This document shows positions 1-6,371 of a stretch of 9,737 bases of DNA, in pieces. A program made the translations under genes and the position numbers. The stretch is from Eubacteriales Family XIII. Incertae Sedis bacterium. Its GTDB lineage: Bacteria > Bacillota > Clostridia > Peptostreptococcales > Anaerovoracaceae. The DNA lies in the NCBI GenBank assembly GCA_031255695.1, contig JAIRSA010000030.1:1-9737 (forward strand). The letters run 5' to 3'. The notes beneath the pieces are model-generated. The model searched no databases, was not told the origin of the DNA, and saw nothing but the letters and a program-made list of their open reading frames with translations. The first letter of the stretch is position 1; each line of letters begins with the position of its first letter.

Positions 1-28
1 GGCGCATGCGGCCGTGAACGGCCTGGCG

Positions 29-1297
29 CTAAGTCGCGTCTGCGGCGCCGGCCTGTATGCAGCTTTCCAGATCGCCGATATCGACGAGGCGCTGTTCGCC
101 GCTTGCCATATTCTTCAGCGAGGCGCGGTTTTGCCCAAGCTCGTCCTCGCCTATGATGATGGCGTACCTCGCGCCGGCGCGATCCGCCTGTTTCAGCTGC
201 CCCTTGATGTTGCGCCCGTGCACGTCCATCTCGACATGCAGCCCGGCGCTGCGCAGGCGCTTCGACAGCGCTATCCCGGCCGCCTTGCAGTCGTCGCCCA
301 TGTAGGCGATGAAGGCGTCGGCGCCGGCCGGCGCCGGTATATCGAAGCCTTCCGCATCCATGACCAGCAGCAGCCGCTCTATGCCGAGCCCAAACCCGAC
401 CCCAGGCGTCGGCGGCCCGCCCAGCTCGCCGATCAGCCCGTCGTATCTGCCGCCGCCGCATACCGTGCCCTGCGCGCCTATATTGCCGGAAACGAATTCG
501 AAGGCGGTTTTTGTGTAGTAGTCCAGGCCCCTGACAATGCCCGTGTCCACGTGGTATGCCACCCCGAAGGCGTCGAGGTGCCCCTTCAGGGCCTCAAATG
601 CCCCGCTGCATGGCCCGCATATGTGATCGAGCATGACGGGCGCCCCTTTCACGGCCTCTTGGCATATGGGCGACTTGCAGTCCAGTATGCGCATGGGGTT
701 CTTGTGGAAACGGCTGCGGCATGTGTCGCAGAGCTCGTCGTATTTGGGGCGCAGGAAGTCCGTCAGCAGCTCCCTGTAGGCAGGGCGGCAGTCGGGGCAG
801 CCGATGCTGTTTATATGCAGCTCGGCCTGCCTGACCCCCAGCGCTGCCAGGAAGTCGGCGCCCAGCGCTATGACCTCGGCGTCGGCGAGCATGTCGGGCG
901 AGCCGAACGACTCGATGCCGAACTGGTGGAACTCGCGCAGGCGCCCGGACTGAGGCTTCTCATAGCGGAAACAAGGGATCTCGTAGAAGTACTTTGACGG
1001 CTGCCCGCCCGCGTAGAGCTTGTTCTCCACAAAGGCGCGCACGACGGATGCCGTGCCCTCAGGGCGCAGCGTCAGGCTCCTTCCGGCGTAGTCAAAGGTG
1101 TACATCTGCTTTTCGACGATGTCTGTGGAGTCGCCCACCCCCCGCGCAAAGAGTTCGGTATGCTCGAATACGGGGGTGCGGATCTCCTGGAAGCCGTACT
1201 TGCGGCAGATCTCCCGGAAAACTTTTTCCACATAATCCCATTTATATATCTGGGAGGGCAGTATGTCTTTTGTGCCCTTTGGCGCTTTTGTCAGCAT
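29..1297 (-). CDS. hisS: Histidyl-tRNA synthetase (HisRS), class II
   Basis: The 422-residue product charges tRNA-His with histidine in the cytoplasm. Class II landmarks appear in order: LRPEGT (78-82), the motif 2 region FRYEKPQSGRLREFHQFG (110-127), the HisRS-specific RGLDYYTKTAFE (256-267), CGGGRYDGL (280-288) and motif 3 GVGFGLGIERL (299-309). A C-terminal anticodon-binding domain follows from about residue 325. Length is normal for the family. The insertion region carries four cysteine pairs (C167/C170, C190/C193, C207/C212, C227/C230). The start is supported by AAAGGAG at 1303-1309, five bases upstream of ATG. The stop is TAG. It is the last gene of the co-directional series, 46 bases after hemZ, and probably shares its transcript. 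aspS, the usual next gene, would lie beyond the left edge. The assignment is secure. Confidence 0.97.
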   Translation of the reverse strand: MLTKAPKGTKDILPSQIYKWDYVEKVFREICRKYGFQEIRTPVFEHTELFARGVGDSTDIVEKQMYTFDYAGRSLTLRPEGTASVVRAFVENKLYAGGQPSKYFYEIPCFRYEKPQSGRLREFHQFGIESFGSPDMLADAEVIALGADFLAALGVRQAELHINSIGCPDCRPAYRELLTDFLRPKYDELCDTCRSRFHKNPMRILDCKSPICQEAVKGAPVMLDHICGPCSGAFEALKGHLDAFGVAYHVDTGIVRGLDYYTKTAFEFVSGNIGAQGTVCGGGRYDGLIGELGGPPTPGVGFGLGIERLLLVMDAEGFDIPAPAGADAFIAYMGDDCKAAGIALSKRLRSAGLHVEMDVHGRNIKGQLKQADRAGARYAIIIGEDELGQNRASLKNMASGEQRLVDIGDLESCIQAGAADAT

Positions 1298-1343
1298 TTA
1301 GGCTCCTTTCAATAAATTCGCGGCTATGCCCAGTGCCTGCAGC

Positions 1344-2804
1344 TCATAGGGCGGCGAGGAACTTTGCCTTGCGCTCCAGCATTTCCGGGAGCCGCTCTAT
1401 GTATATCTCGTAGTTGGAGACGTTGAAAACCCTCTCCAGCCTATTCTCTTCCGGATAGTAGGCCTTTGACGAAGCGCCGGCGCCGAGCGCGACGATCGAC
1501 TGGTTCTCCTCCATAATGCGCACATTGTACAGGCAGGGCAGCGCCCCCTTGGTGTAGCCCGTGTTCTCAAGGTTGCCGGCCGTCTGTTTCTGCCGATACA
1601 GGTAGTATGGCTCGTAGGCGGCGGCGCTGAGCGCCCGTTCGGCGGCGCCAAGCATGAGCGACGCGGCGCGCGCCCGGCTGTAGCTGTATTCTGAATCGTT
1701 TTCCTTCAGCTTGGCCGCGCGTTTTACGGCCAATGTGTGCACTGTTATATTATCCGGCCCGAGGCCGATCAGCTCGTTGAGCGATTCCTCGAAGCCGCCT
1801 TCTTCCTCGCCTGGAAGCCCGGCAATAATGTCGGCGTTGATCACGGGCAGGCCTGCCTGCCTCGCCGCGGCGAAGGCCCTATGTATGTCTTCGGGGCTGT
1901 GATCCCTTCCTATTGCGGAGAGCGTCCCGCTGTTCATGGACTGCGGGTTGATGCTGATCCGCGTGACACCGTGCCTGGCCATGGAAGCGAGCTTCCCTTC
2001 CGTGACCGTGTCGGGCCTGCCCGCCTCTACGGTGAGCTCGCGCAGCGCGGGCGTCCTGAAACACTGGTTGACGAGCCCCAGCAGCCCGTCGAGATCCTCT
2101 TCGTTGAGCGTGGTCGGCGTGCCGCCCCCGATGTACACGGTCTCGGCGTACAGGCCCTTTTTCTCCATCCCGCCGCTTACGGCCAGTATTTCGCTGCGCA
2201 GTGCGCCGAGATACTGGCTGATCGCGCCGTAGGGCTTCTGGTTCGACGGGAACGAGCAGTATTCGCAGCGCGTGGGGCAGAACGGTATGCCTATGTATAG
2301 GCCTACGCCGCCCTTGGGGGGCGCGTCTATATGCCTGCGCTGGAAGCCGTGTATGCGCGTGACAAGCCCCAGTTTCTTTTCGGAGACATAGTAGCTGCCG
2401 CGCATGATGGCGCGCGCTGCCTCCAGGCCATTGGCGGCGGCCAGCTCGCCGAACAGCTTCACCGGCCTCACCCCCGTGAGTATGCCCCATTCCGGCTTCC
2501 TCGCGCCTAGGCCGCAGCCATCCGCCAGGCTGTCGAAAATGAAGCGCTTTATGGCGTTCTTGTCGCCTTGCGCCACAAGGCGCTGCGGCAGGGCGATCCT
2601 TGCCGTACATGCCTCGCCCGTCACTGCGCCAGCCCCATCGGCTGCCATGCCCATAGCCGCGCCTGGCCCGACTGTCGTGGCACCCGCCAAGGCGCCGGCC
2701 GCACCGTCTGTCGCCACCCGGAACTCCGAGGGGCGCAGGAACATCTTGATCAGTTCTATATATTCATTCGGCTTGTCGATGCCCTCAAAGGCAAATTCTA
2801 CCAT
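1344..2804 (-). CDS. hemZ: HemZ-type coproporphyrinogen dehydrogenase / radical SAM protein
   Basis: A 486-residue radical-SAM protein of the HemN/HemZ group. By family it takes part in oxygen-independent oxidation of coproporphyrinogen III in haem synthesis, although HemZ proteins are less well proven than HemN. The [4Fe-4S] motif CxxxCxxC is at C176, C180 and C183 within YIGIPFCPTRCEYCSF. The residue two after the third Cys is Phe where classical HemN has a fourth Cys, as in B. subtilis HemZ. GGGTPT (226-231), TVEAGRPDT, RISINPQS and the C-terminal PYYLYRQK and GNLENTGY segments match HemZ well. I place the start at the ATG of MVEFAFEG, 22 bases after the upstream MBL stop. The same frame stays open to 3035, but that extension overlaps the MBL gene and has no family resemblance. 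The ribosome site before this ATG is weak (GGGCGGA-like), so a TTG at 2825 remains possible. An Ala/Gly-rich stretch at about residues 34-64 is unusual. Confidence 0.9.
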   Translation of the reverse strand: MVEFAFEGIDKPNEYIELIKMFLRPSEFRVATDGAAGALAGATTVGPGAAMGMAADGAGAVTGEACTARIALPQRLVAQGDKNAIKRFIFDSLADGCGLGARKPEWGILTGVRPVKLFGELAAANGLEAARAIMRGSYYVSEKKLGLVTRIHGFQRRHIDAPPKGGVGLYIGIPFCPTRCEYCSFPSNQKPYGAISQYLGALRSEILAVSGGMEKKGLYAETVYIGGGTPTTLNEEDLDGLLGLVNQCFRTPALRELTVEAGRPDTVTEGKLASMARHGVTRISINPQSMNSGTLSAIGRDHSPEDIHRAFAAARQAGLPVINADIIAGLPGEEEGGFEESLNELIGLGPDNITVHTLAVKRAAKLKENDSEYSYSRARAASLMLGAAERALSAAAYEPYYLYRQKQTAGNLENTGYTKGALPCLYNVRIMEENQSIVALGAGASSKAYYPEENRLERVFNVSNYEIYIERLPEMLERKAKFLAAL

Positions 2805-2826
2805 TTGTCCGCTGTCCGCCCGCAAG

Positions 2827-3456
2827 TCACGCCCGCCGCCACAGGAACGGGTTATGCCGCCTCTCGTGGCCGATGGTCGTAATGCCCATATGCCCTGGGT
2901 ATACCACGGTTTCGTCGGGGAGCAGGAAGAGCTTGTCGATGATGGAGGCCGCAAGCGTCTCATAGTTCCCCCCGTATAGATCGGTCCTGCCGATCGAGTT
3001 CTGAAACAGGGTATCGCCGCTGAAAAGCGCGCCATTCACGAGGATGGACACGCCGCCCGGCGTATGCCCAGGCGTGCTTATTATGGATATATCCAAATCG
3101 CCGACTGTCAGCCTGTCGCCGTCTTTTACGTAGAGATCCGCCTCCAGGGCGATCTCTTTCCCTTGGAACTCGATGGAGAGGTTCAGGAAGGGATCCGTGA
3201 CGATGGGGATTTCATCTTCGCCTATTACTACCCTGCAGCCCTTAAACGCTTTGAGATAAGCTTCCACACCGGCGATATGGTCATTGTGCCCATGTGTCAG
3301 CATAAGCAGCTCGACCTTAAGCCCTTCAGATTTTGCGGCTTCCACTAGCGCCGGGCTGTAATAGCCGGCATCGACTATGATCCCTGCGCCATTCTCGTCG
3401 CTTACCAAATAGTTGTTCGTGCTTGCAATTCCTCCTGGGTAGTTTCGTATAATCAT
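2827..3456 (-). CDS. MBL-fold metallo-hydrolase, glyoxalase II-like
   Basis: A 209-residue cytosolic metallo-beta-lactamase-fold hydrolase. The two-metal site is complete: HxHxDH at H55, H57, D59 and H60, then H131 in STPGHTPGG, D148 in FSGDTLF and H189 in YPGHM. The order and the ending ...IGHERRHNPFL resemble the small hydroxyacylglutathione-hydrolase-like (YqgX/GloB-type) proteins of Firmicutes. The natural substrate, a glutathione, bacillithiol or other thioester, cannot be read from the sequence. The ATG start is preceded by AAGGGAG at 3468-3474, with an 11-base spacing that is slightly long. hemZ begins 22 bases after its TGA, so the two are probably cotranscribed. A 196-base gap with inverted repeats separates it from dtd, so a separate regulatory input here is possible. 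Confidence 0.9.
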   Translation of the reverse strand: MIIRNYPGGIASTNNYLVSDENGAGIIVDAGYYSPALVEAAKSEGLKVELLMLTHGHNDHIAGVEAYLKAFKGCRVVIGEDEIPIVTDPFLNLSIEFQGKEIALEADLYVKDGDRLTVGDLDISIISTPGHTPGGVSILVNGALFSGDTLFQNSIGRTDLYGGNYETLAASIIDKLFLLPDETVVYPGHMGITTIGHERRHNPFLWRRA

Positions 3457-3501
3457 TTGGCTTCTCGCTCCCTTCGTCAGAACATGTATAACTTGTGCTG
3501 C

Positions 3502-3562
3502 TACTGTTCTTCGGCTAAAACCATAGCACAGATCTTAGCCACGTTTTAGCCGGATAACAGTA
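3502..3562. repeat. Imperfect inverted repeat, 19-base arms, upstream of the MBL-hemZ-hisS genes
   Basis: Arms 3502-3520 and 3544-3562 are complementary: the outer TACTGTT pairs with AACAGTA and the inner CGGCTAAAA pairs with TTTTAGCCG. Three central positions give one A:T, one G:T and one mismatch. The spacer is 23 bases (3521-3543) and contains another TTAGCC (3535-3540), which could pair with the same GGCTAA arm in place of 3545-3551. A second alternative pairs AGCACA (3525-3530) in the spacer with TGTGCT (3494-3499) outside the repeat. On the minus-strand RNA the element would fold 45 bases before the MBL start codon. No U tract follows it, so it is not a plain terminator. It could be a leader switch, an operator or a small palindromic insertion; the sequence does not decide. 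Confidence 0.6.
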
Positions 3563-3612
3563 TAAATAAAAATTGACCGTCTGATGCCCGCTAGCCTGCC
3601 AAGCCTGCGATG

Positions 3613-3645
3613 CAGGGCGCCGCCGCAATGTTGTGCCGCGCCCTG
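3613..3645 (-). other. GC-rich hairpin just downstream of dtd
   Basis: CAGGGCGC (3613-3620) and GCGCCCTG (3638-3645) are perfect reverse complements around a 17-base loop. The hairpin begins 7 bases after the dtd stop codon on the minus strand. It lacks a following U tract, so it is at best a weak or Rho-assisted 3' end, or an RNA-stabilising stem. The rest of the gap (3457-3612) holds the 3502-3562 repeat and the MBL ribosome site. I found no convincing -35/-10 pair there, although a TATACT lies at 3560-3565 on the minus strand without a good -35. Confidence 0.4.
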
Positions 3646-3652
3646 GCCCCTG

Positions 3653-4102
3653 TCAGAAAACCCTTCTGCTGTCCAGCAGCAGTGTTACCGGGCCGTCATT
3701 GAATATCTTGACAAGCATGTCGGCGCGGAATACCCCTTCGCCTACATACAGCCCGCGCGACCTCAGTGAATCTACAAAGCCCCGGTAAAGCTGGTTAGCC
3801 TCTTCGGGCGGGGCTGCTTTTGTGAAACTGGGCCGCTTGCCCTTCCTCGCGTCTCCAAGCAATGTGAACTGGGAGACGGCGAGCACTTGCCCGCCCGCAT
3901 CGGCGACGGGGATGTTCATTTTGCCGTCGCTGTCTTCAAATATCCTCAGCCCGGCGATCTTTTCCGCCAGGTATTCCGCGTCATCCGGGCTGTCGCCCGC
4001 CTCTACCCCTATAAAAGCCACAAGCCCCTTCCCTATGGCGCCCGTCTCTATGCCGTCCACAGTGACTTGGGCCTCGCTGACCCTTTGCACAACTGCCCTC
4101 AT
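3653..4102 (-). CDS. dtd: D-aminoacyl-tRNA deacylase
   Basis: A 149-residue cytosolic enzyme that hydrolyses D-amino acids, and by family knowledge glycine, from mischarged tRNAs. It begins with the family signature [11 protein letters not shown]. It carries the two active-site motifs, SQFTL (77-81) and the Gly-cisPro segment [11 protein letters not shown] (135-145), plus the conserved basic KGKRPSF (87-93). Length matches the family (about 145-150). The frame has an ATG 18 bases further upstream, but the MRAVVQ start is chosen because that upstream ATG sits at the edge of the strong ribosome site and the family starts here. It lies 60 bases after rel, the classic rel-dtd neighbour pair. A GC-rich hairpin immediately follows the stop. 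Confidence 0.96.
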   Translation of the reverse strand: MRAVVQRVSEAQVTVDGIETGAIGKGLVAFIGVEAGDSPDDAEYLAEKIAGLRIFEDSDGKMNIPVADAGGQVLAVSQFTLLGDARKGKRPSFTKAAPPEEANQLYRGFVDSLRSRGLYVGEGVFRADMLVKIFNDGPVTLLLDSRRVF

Positions 4103-4110
4103 GCAGCCAT

Positions 4111-4118
4111 CCTCCTCC
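4111..4118 (-). promoter_or_regulatory. Strong Shine-Dalgarno site that fixes the dtd start
   Basis: GGAGGAGG on the minus strand ends 8 bases before the ATG at 4102. It abuts the alternative in-frame ATG at 4120, which has no ribosome site of its own. It therefore supports the shorter 149-residue Dtd. Confidence 0.75.
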
Positions 4119-4126
4119 ATGCCAGG

Positions 4127-4149
4127 CGCGGCCCCCTGTACGGGCCGCG
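4127..4149. other. Hairpin in the rel-dtd gap
   Basis: CGCGGCCC (4127-4134) and GGGCCGCG (4142-4149) are perfect 8-base arms with a 7-base loop. The hairpin lies 13 bases after the rel stop and just upstream of the dtd ribosome site. With no U tract it is unlikely to end transcription; it may insulate the two coding regions or slow 3' decay. This role is inference. Confidence 0.4.
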
Positions 4150-4162
4150 GCCGCCGTTCCCG

Positions 4163-6358
4163 TCATACCGCCGCATTCGGCCGGTGTACGTCCTCCACGC
4201 CTTCCACGCCTTTGAGCGCACTGAGTATTTTCTCTATCTGCCACGAGTCCGATACGGACAGCGTCAGCGTTATGCCCATAACGCCGTCCTTGGCGCTCTT
4301 GGTGTTCACTGCGCTTATGCGCACGTCGATATCCTCGCATACCTTGGAGATATCGGAGAACAGGCCCTTCCTTTCGCCCGCCGTTATCGCGATGTCGGCC
4401 TCGTAGTCCTTTTCGCCGCCATGGTCCGCCCATTCCACGTCGATCAGCCTGCCCCGTTCCTCTTCCTGTATCGAAAGGATGTTGGGGCAGTCGGCGCGGT
4501 GGACCGTGACCCCTTTGCCCTTGGAGATATAGCCGATTATATCGTCGCCCCTGACAGGGTTGCAGCATTTGGCGAGGCGTATGAGCAGGTTGTCGACGCC
4601 TTTCACGGCCACGTCTGCCCTGTCCTTGCGGCGCTCTTCCCTCTGCCTCCTTGCCTCGGCGGCCTCTTCCCTTTCCTTTTCGCGCTCGGCGCGCTTCGCT
4701 ATGGCCTGGCTTTCTTCCTCATATATGCCTAAAAGGGCATTGACGGCCTTGCTGAGCACCGTGCCGCCGCGGCATATGGAATTGTACATGTCCTCTACGC
4801 CGGAATAGTTGAGGTTCTTCGAGAGGCGCAGTATCCAGGCGGGCTTCACGACTGTCTGGGGGTCCATCCCCTTGCGCTTTATCGCCCTCTCCAGCAGCTC
4901 GCGCCCGCGCTCCACATTTTCAGGGCGGTTCTCTTTCTTGAGCCATTGCCGGATCTTGCTGCGCGCGTTGCTGGTCTTGGCGATCTTCAGCCAGTCGATG
5001 CTAGGGCCCTTTGAATTCGAAGAAGTGATTATATCAACGATTTCCCCGTTTTTAAGGGTGTAATCGATGGGTACCATCTTCCCGTTGACCTTTGCACCGA
5101 CACATTTGGCGCCGACGCCCGAATGGATCTTGAACGCAAAATCAAGCGGGGTGGAGCCGGCCGGGAGCTCTATGACATCGCCCTTGGGCGTGAACACGAA
5201 AACCTGGTTGGAAAACAGATCGACCTTCAGGGTCTCCATGAATTCCTTGGGGTCGTTCATGTCCTTCTGCCATTCCAGCGTCTGCCTGAGCCATGCGAGC
5301 TTCACCTCTTCGTGGCCGGCGCTGACACCTTCCTTATATTTCCAGTGGGCGGCGATCCCGTATTCCGCCACCCTGTGCATCGCATATGTGCGGATCTGGA
5401 TCTCAAACGGCTCCGCCCGGTCGCCCAGCACCGTGGTGTGGAGCGACTGGTAGCGGTTGGGCTTGGGCATGGCGATATAGTCCTTGAACCTTCCGGGGAT
5501 CGGCTTCCACATCGTATGCACGACGCCGAGCACGGCATAGCAGTCCTTGACGGTATCGACGATGATCCGCACGGCAGTCAGGTCGAATATCTCGTCCAGC
5601 TGCCTGTTCTGGTATTTCATCTTGCGGTATATGCTGTAGAAATGCTTTGACCGCCCGTAGATGTCGTAATTTATGTCGAGCTCGTTGAGGGCCTCCTTGA
5701 TTTCGCCTATCACGCGGCCTATGTTCTGCTCGCGTTCGGCCTTTTTCACCTTCAGCTGGTTGGCGAGATCGACGTAGGCCTCTGGATCGAGGTATTTCAG
5801 CGCGATGTCCTCAAGCTCGAACTTCATGGCGAAGATCCCCAGCCTGCTCGCAAGCGGCGCGTAGATCTCCAGCGTCTCCTTGCACTTGTCCCTTATCTGG
5901 TTCTCGTTCATGTAGTTTATGGTGCGCAGGTTGTGCAGCCTGTCGGCTAGCTTGATTATGAGCACCCTTATGTCCTTCGACATGGCGAGGAACATCTTGC
6001 GCAGGTTCTCCGCCTGCCGCTCCTCCTTGCTCTCTATCACGAGCGAGCCGAGCTTGGTCACGCCGTCGACGAGCAGGGCCGCCTCCCCGCCGAAATCCTT
6101 CAGCAGGTCCGCGAGGGAGTAAGGCGTGTCCTCTACCGCATCATGAAGAAGCCCGGCAATAATGGTGTTCTCATCCATGCCGAGATCCGCCAGGATCTTC
6201 GCTACGGCCATCGGGTGGACCAGATATGGCTCACCCGATTTCCGAAGCTGCCCTTCATGCATTTGTTCCGCTTTTTTATAAGCCTTCTCGATCAGCTCGA
6301 TATCGATGTTGGGGTTGATAGCGAGCAGTTCGTCGAGAAATTGTTCCATAGTTTCCAT
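4163..6358 (-). CDS. rel: Bifunctional (p)ppGpp synthetase/hydrolase (long RSH, Rel)
   Basis: A 731-residue stringent-response enzyme that makes pppGpp/ppGpp from ATP and GTP/GDP on starved ribosomes and hydrolyses it again. The N-terminal HD hydrolase domain is intact (H48, LLHDAVEDT 71-78, KLADRLHNLRT 136-146). The synthetase domain follows (GRSKHFYSIYRKM 235-247, FDLTAVRI 258-265, EIQIRT 319-324). The loop RFKD (290-293) is the RXKD form of bifunctional Rel/SpoT enzymes rather than the EXDD form of RelA. Then come TGS (about 386-446), a charged linker (547-583) that is probably coiled coil, the Cys-rich zinc-finger region (C598, C599, H620, C624) and a C-terminal ACT domain (about 650-725). 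The start METMEQ is backed by AAGGG at 6365-6369, six bases upstream. secDF ends 13 bases before it, so cotranscription is expected. Confidence 0.97.
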   Translation of the reverse strand: METMEQFLDELLAINPNIDIELIEKAYKKAEQMHEGQLRKSGEPYLVHPMAVAKILADLGMDENTIIAGLLHDAVEDTPYSLADLLKDFGGEAALLVDGVTKLGSLVIESKEERQAENLRKMFLAMSKDIRVLIIKLADRLHNLRTINYMNENQIRDKCKETLEIYAPLASRLGIFAMKFELEDIALKYLDPEAYVDLANQLKVKKAEREQNIGRVIGEIKEALNELDINYDIYGRSKHFYSIYRKMKYQNRQLDEIFDLTAVRIIVDTVKDCYAVLGVVHTMWKPIPGRFKDYIAMPKPNRYQSLHTTVLGDRAEPFEIQIRTYAMHRVAEYGIAAHWKYKEGVSAGHEEVKLAWLRQTLEWQKDMNDPKEFMETLKVDLFSNQVFVFTPKGDVIELPAGSTPLDFAFKIHSGVGAKCVGAKVNGKMVPIDYTLKNGEIVDIITSSNSKGPSIDWLKIAKTSNARSKIRQWLKKENRPENVERGRELLERAIKRKGMDPQTVVKPAWILRLSKNLNYSGVEDMYNSICRGGTVLSKAVNALLGIYEEESQAIAKRAEREKEREEAAEARRQREERRKDRADVAVKGVDNLLIRLAKCCNPVRGDDIIGYISKGKGVTVHRADCPNILSIQEEERGRLIDVEWADHGGEKDYEADIAITAGERKGLFSDISKVCEDIDVRISAVNTKSAKDGVMGITLTLSVSDSWQIEKILSALKGVEGVEDVHRPNAAV

Positions 6359-6371
6359 TTATTACCCTTAA

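Noticed and set aside
1..7. Possible start codon of aspS on the minus strand (ATG at 5-7)
   Set aside because: aspS is the expected neighbour, but only two codons are inside the window and no Shine-Dalgarno precedes the ATG.
14..997. 327-codon open frame on the plus strand antisense to hisS
   Set aside because: It lies wholly inside hisS, which has full family motifs. The translation has no recognisable domain and there is no promoter or ribosome site. GC-rich codon bias leaves antisense frames open.
2805..3035. 77-codon upstream extension of hemZ
   Set aside because: It overlaps the 3' end of the MBL hydrolase in another frame, including its active-site PGH, and its Ser/Arg-rich translation is unlike HemZ N-termini.
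3457..3652. T-box or amino-acid riboswitch upstream of the genes leading to hisS
   Set aside because: I found no T-box core sequence, no specifier-loop arrangement and no terminator with a U tract; only the inverted repeats described above.
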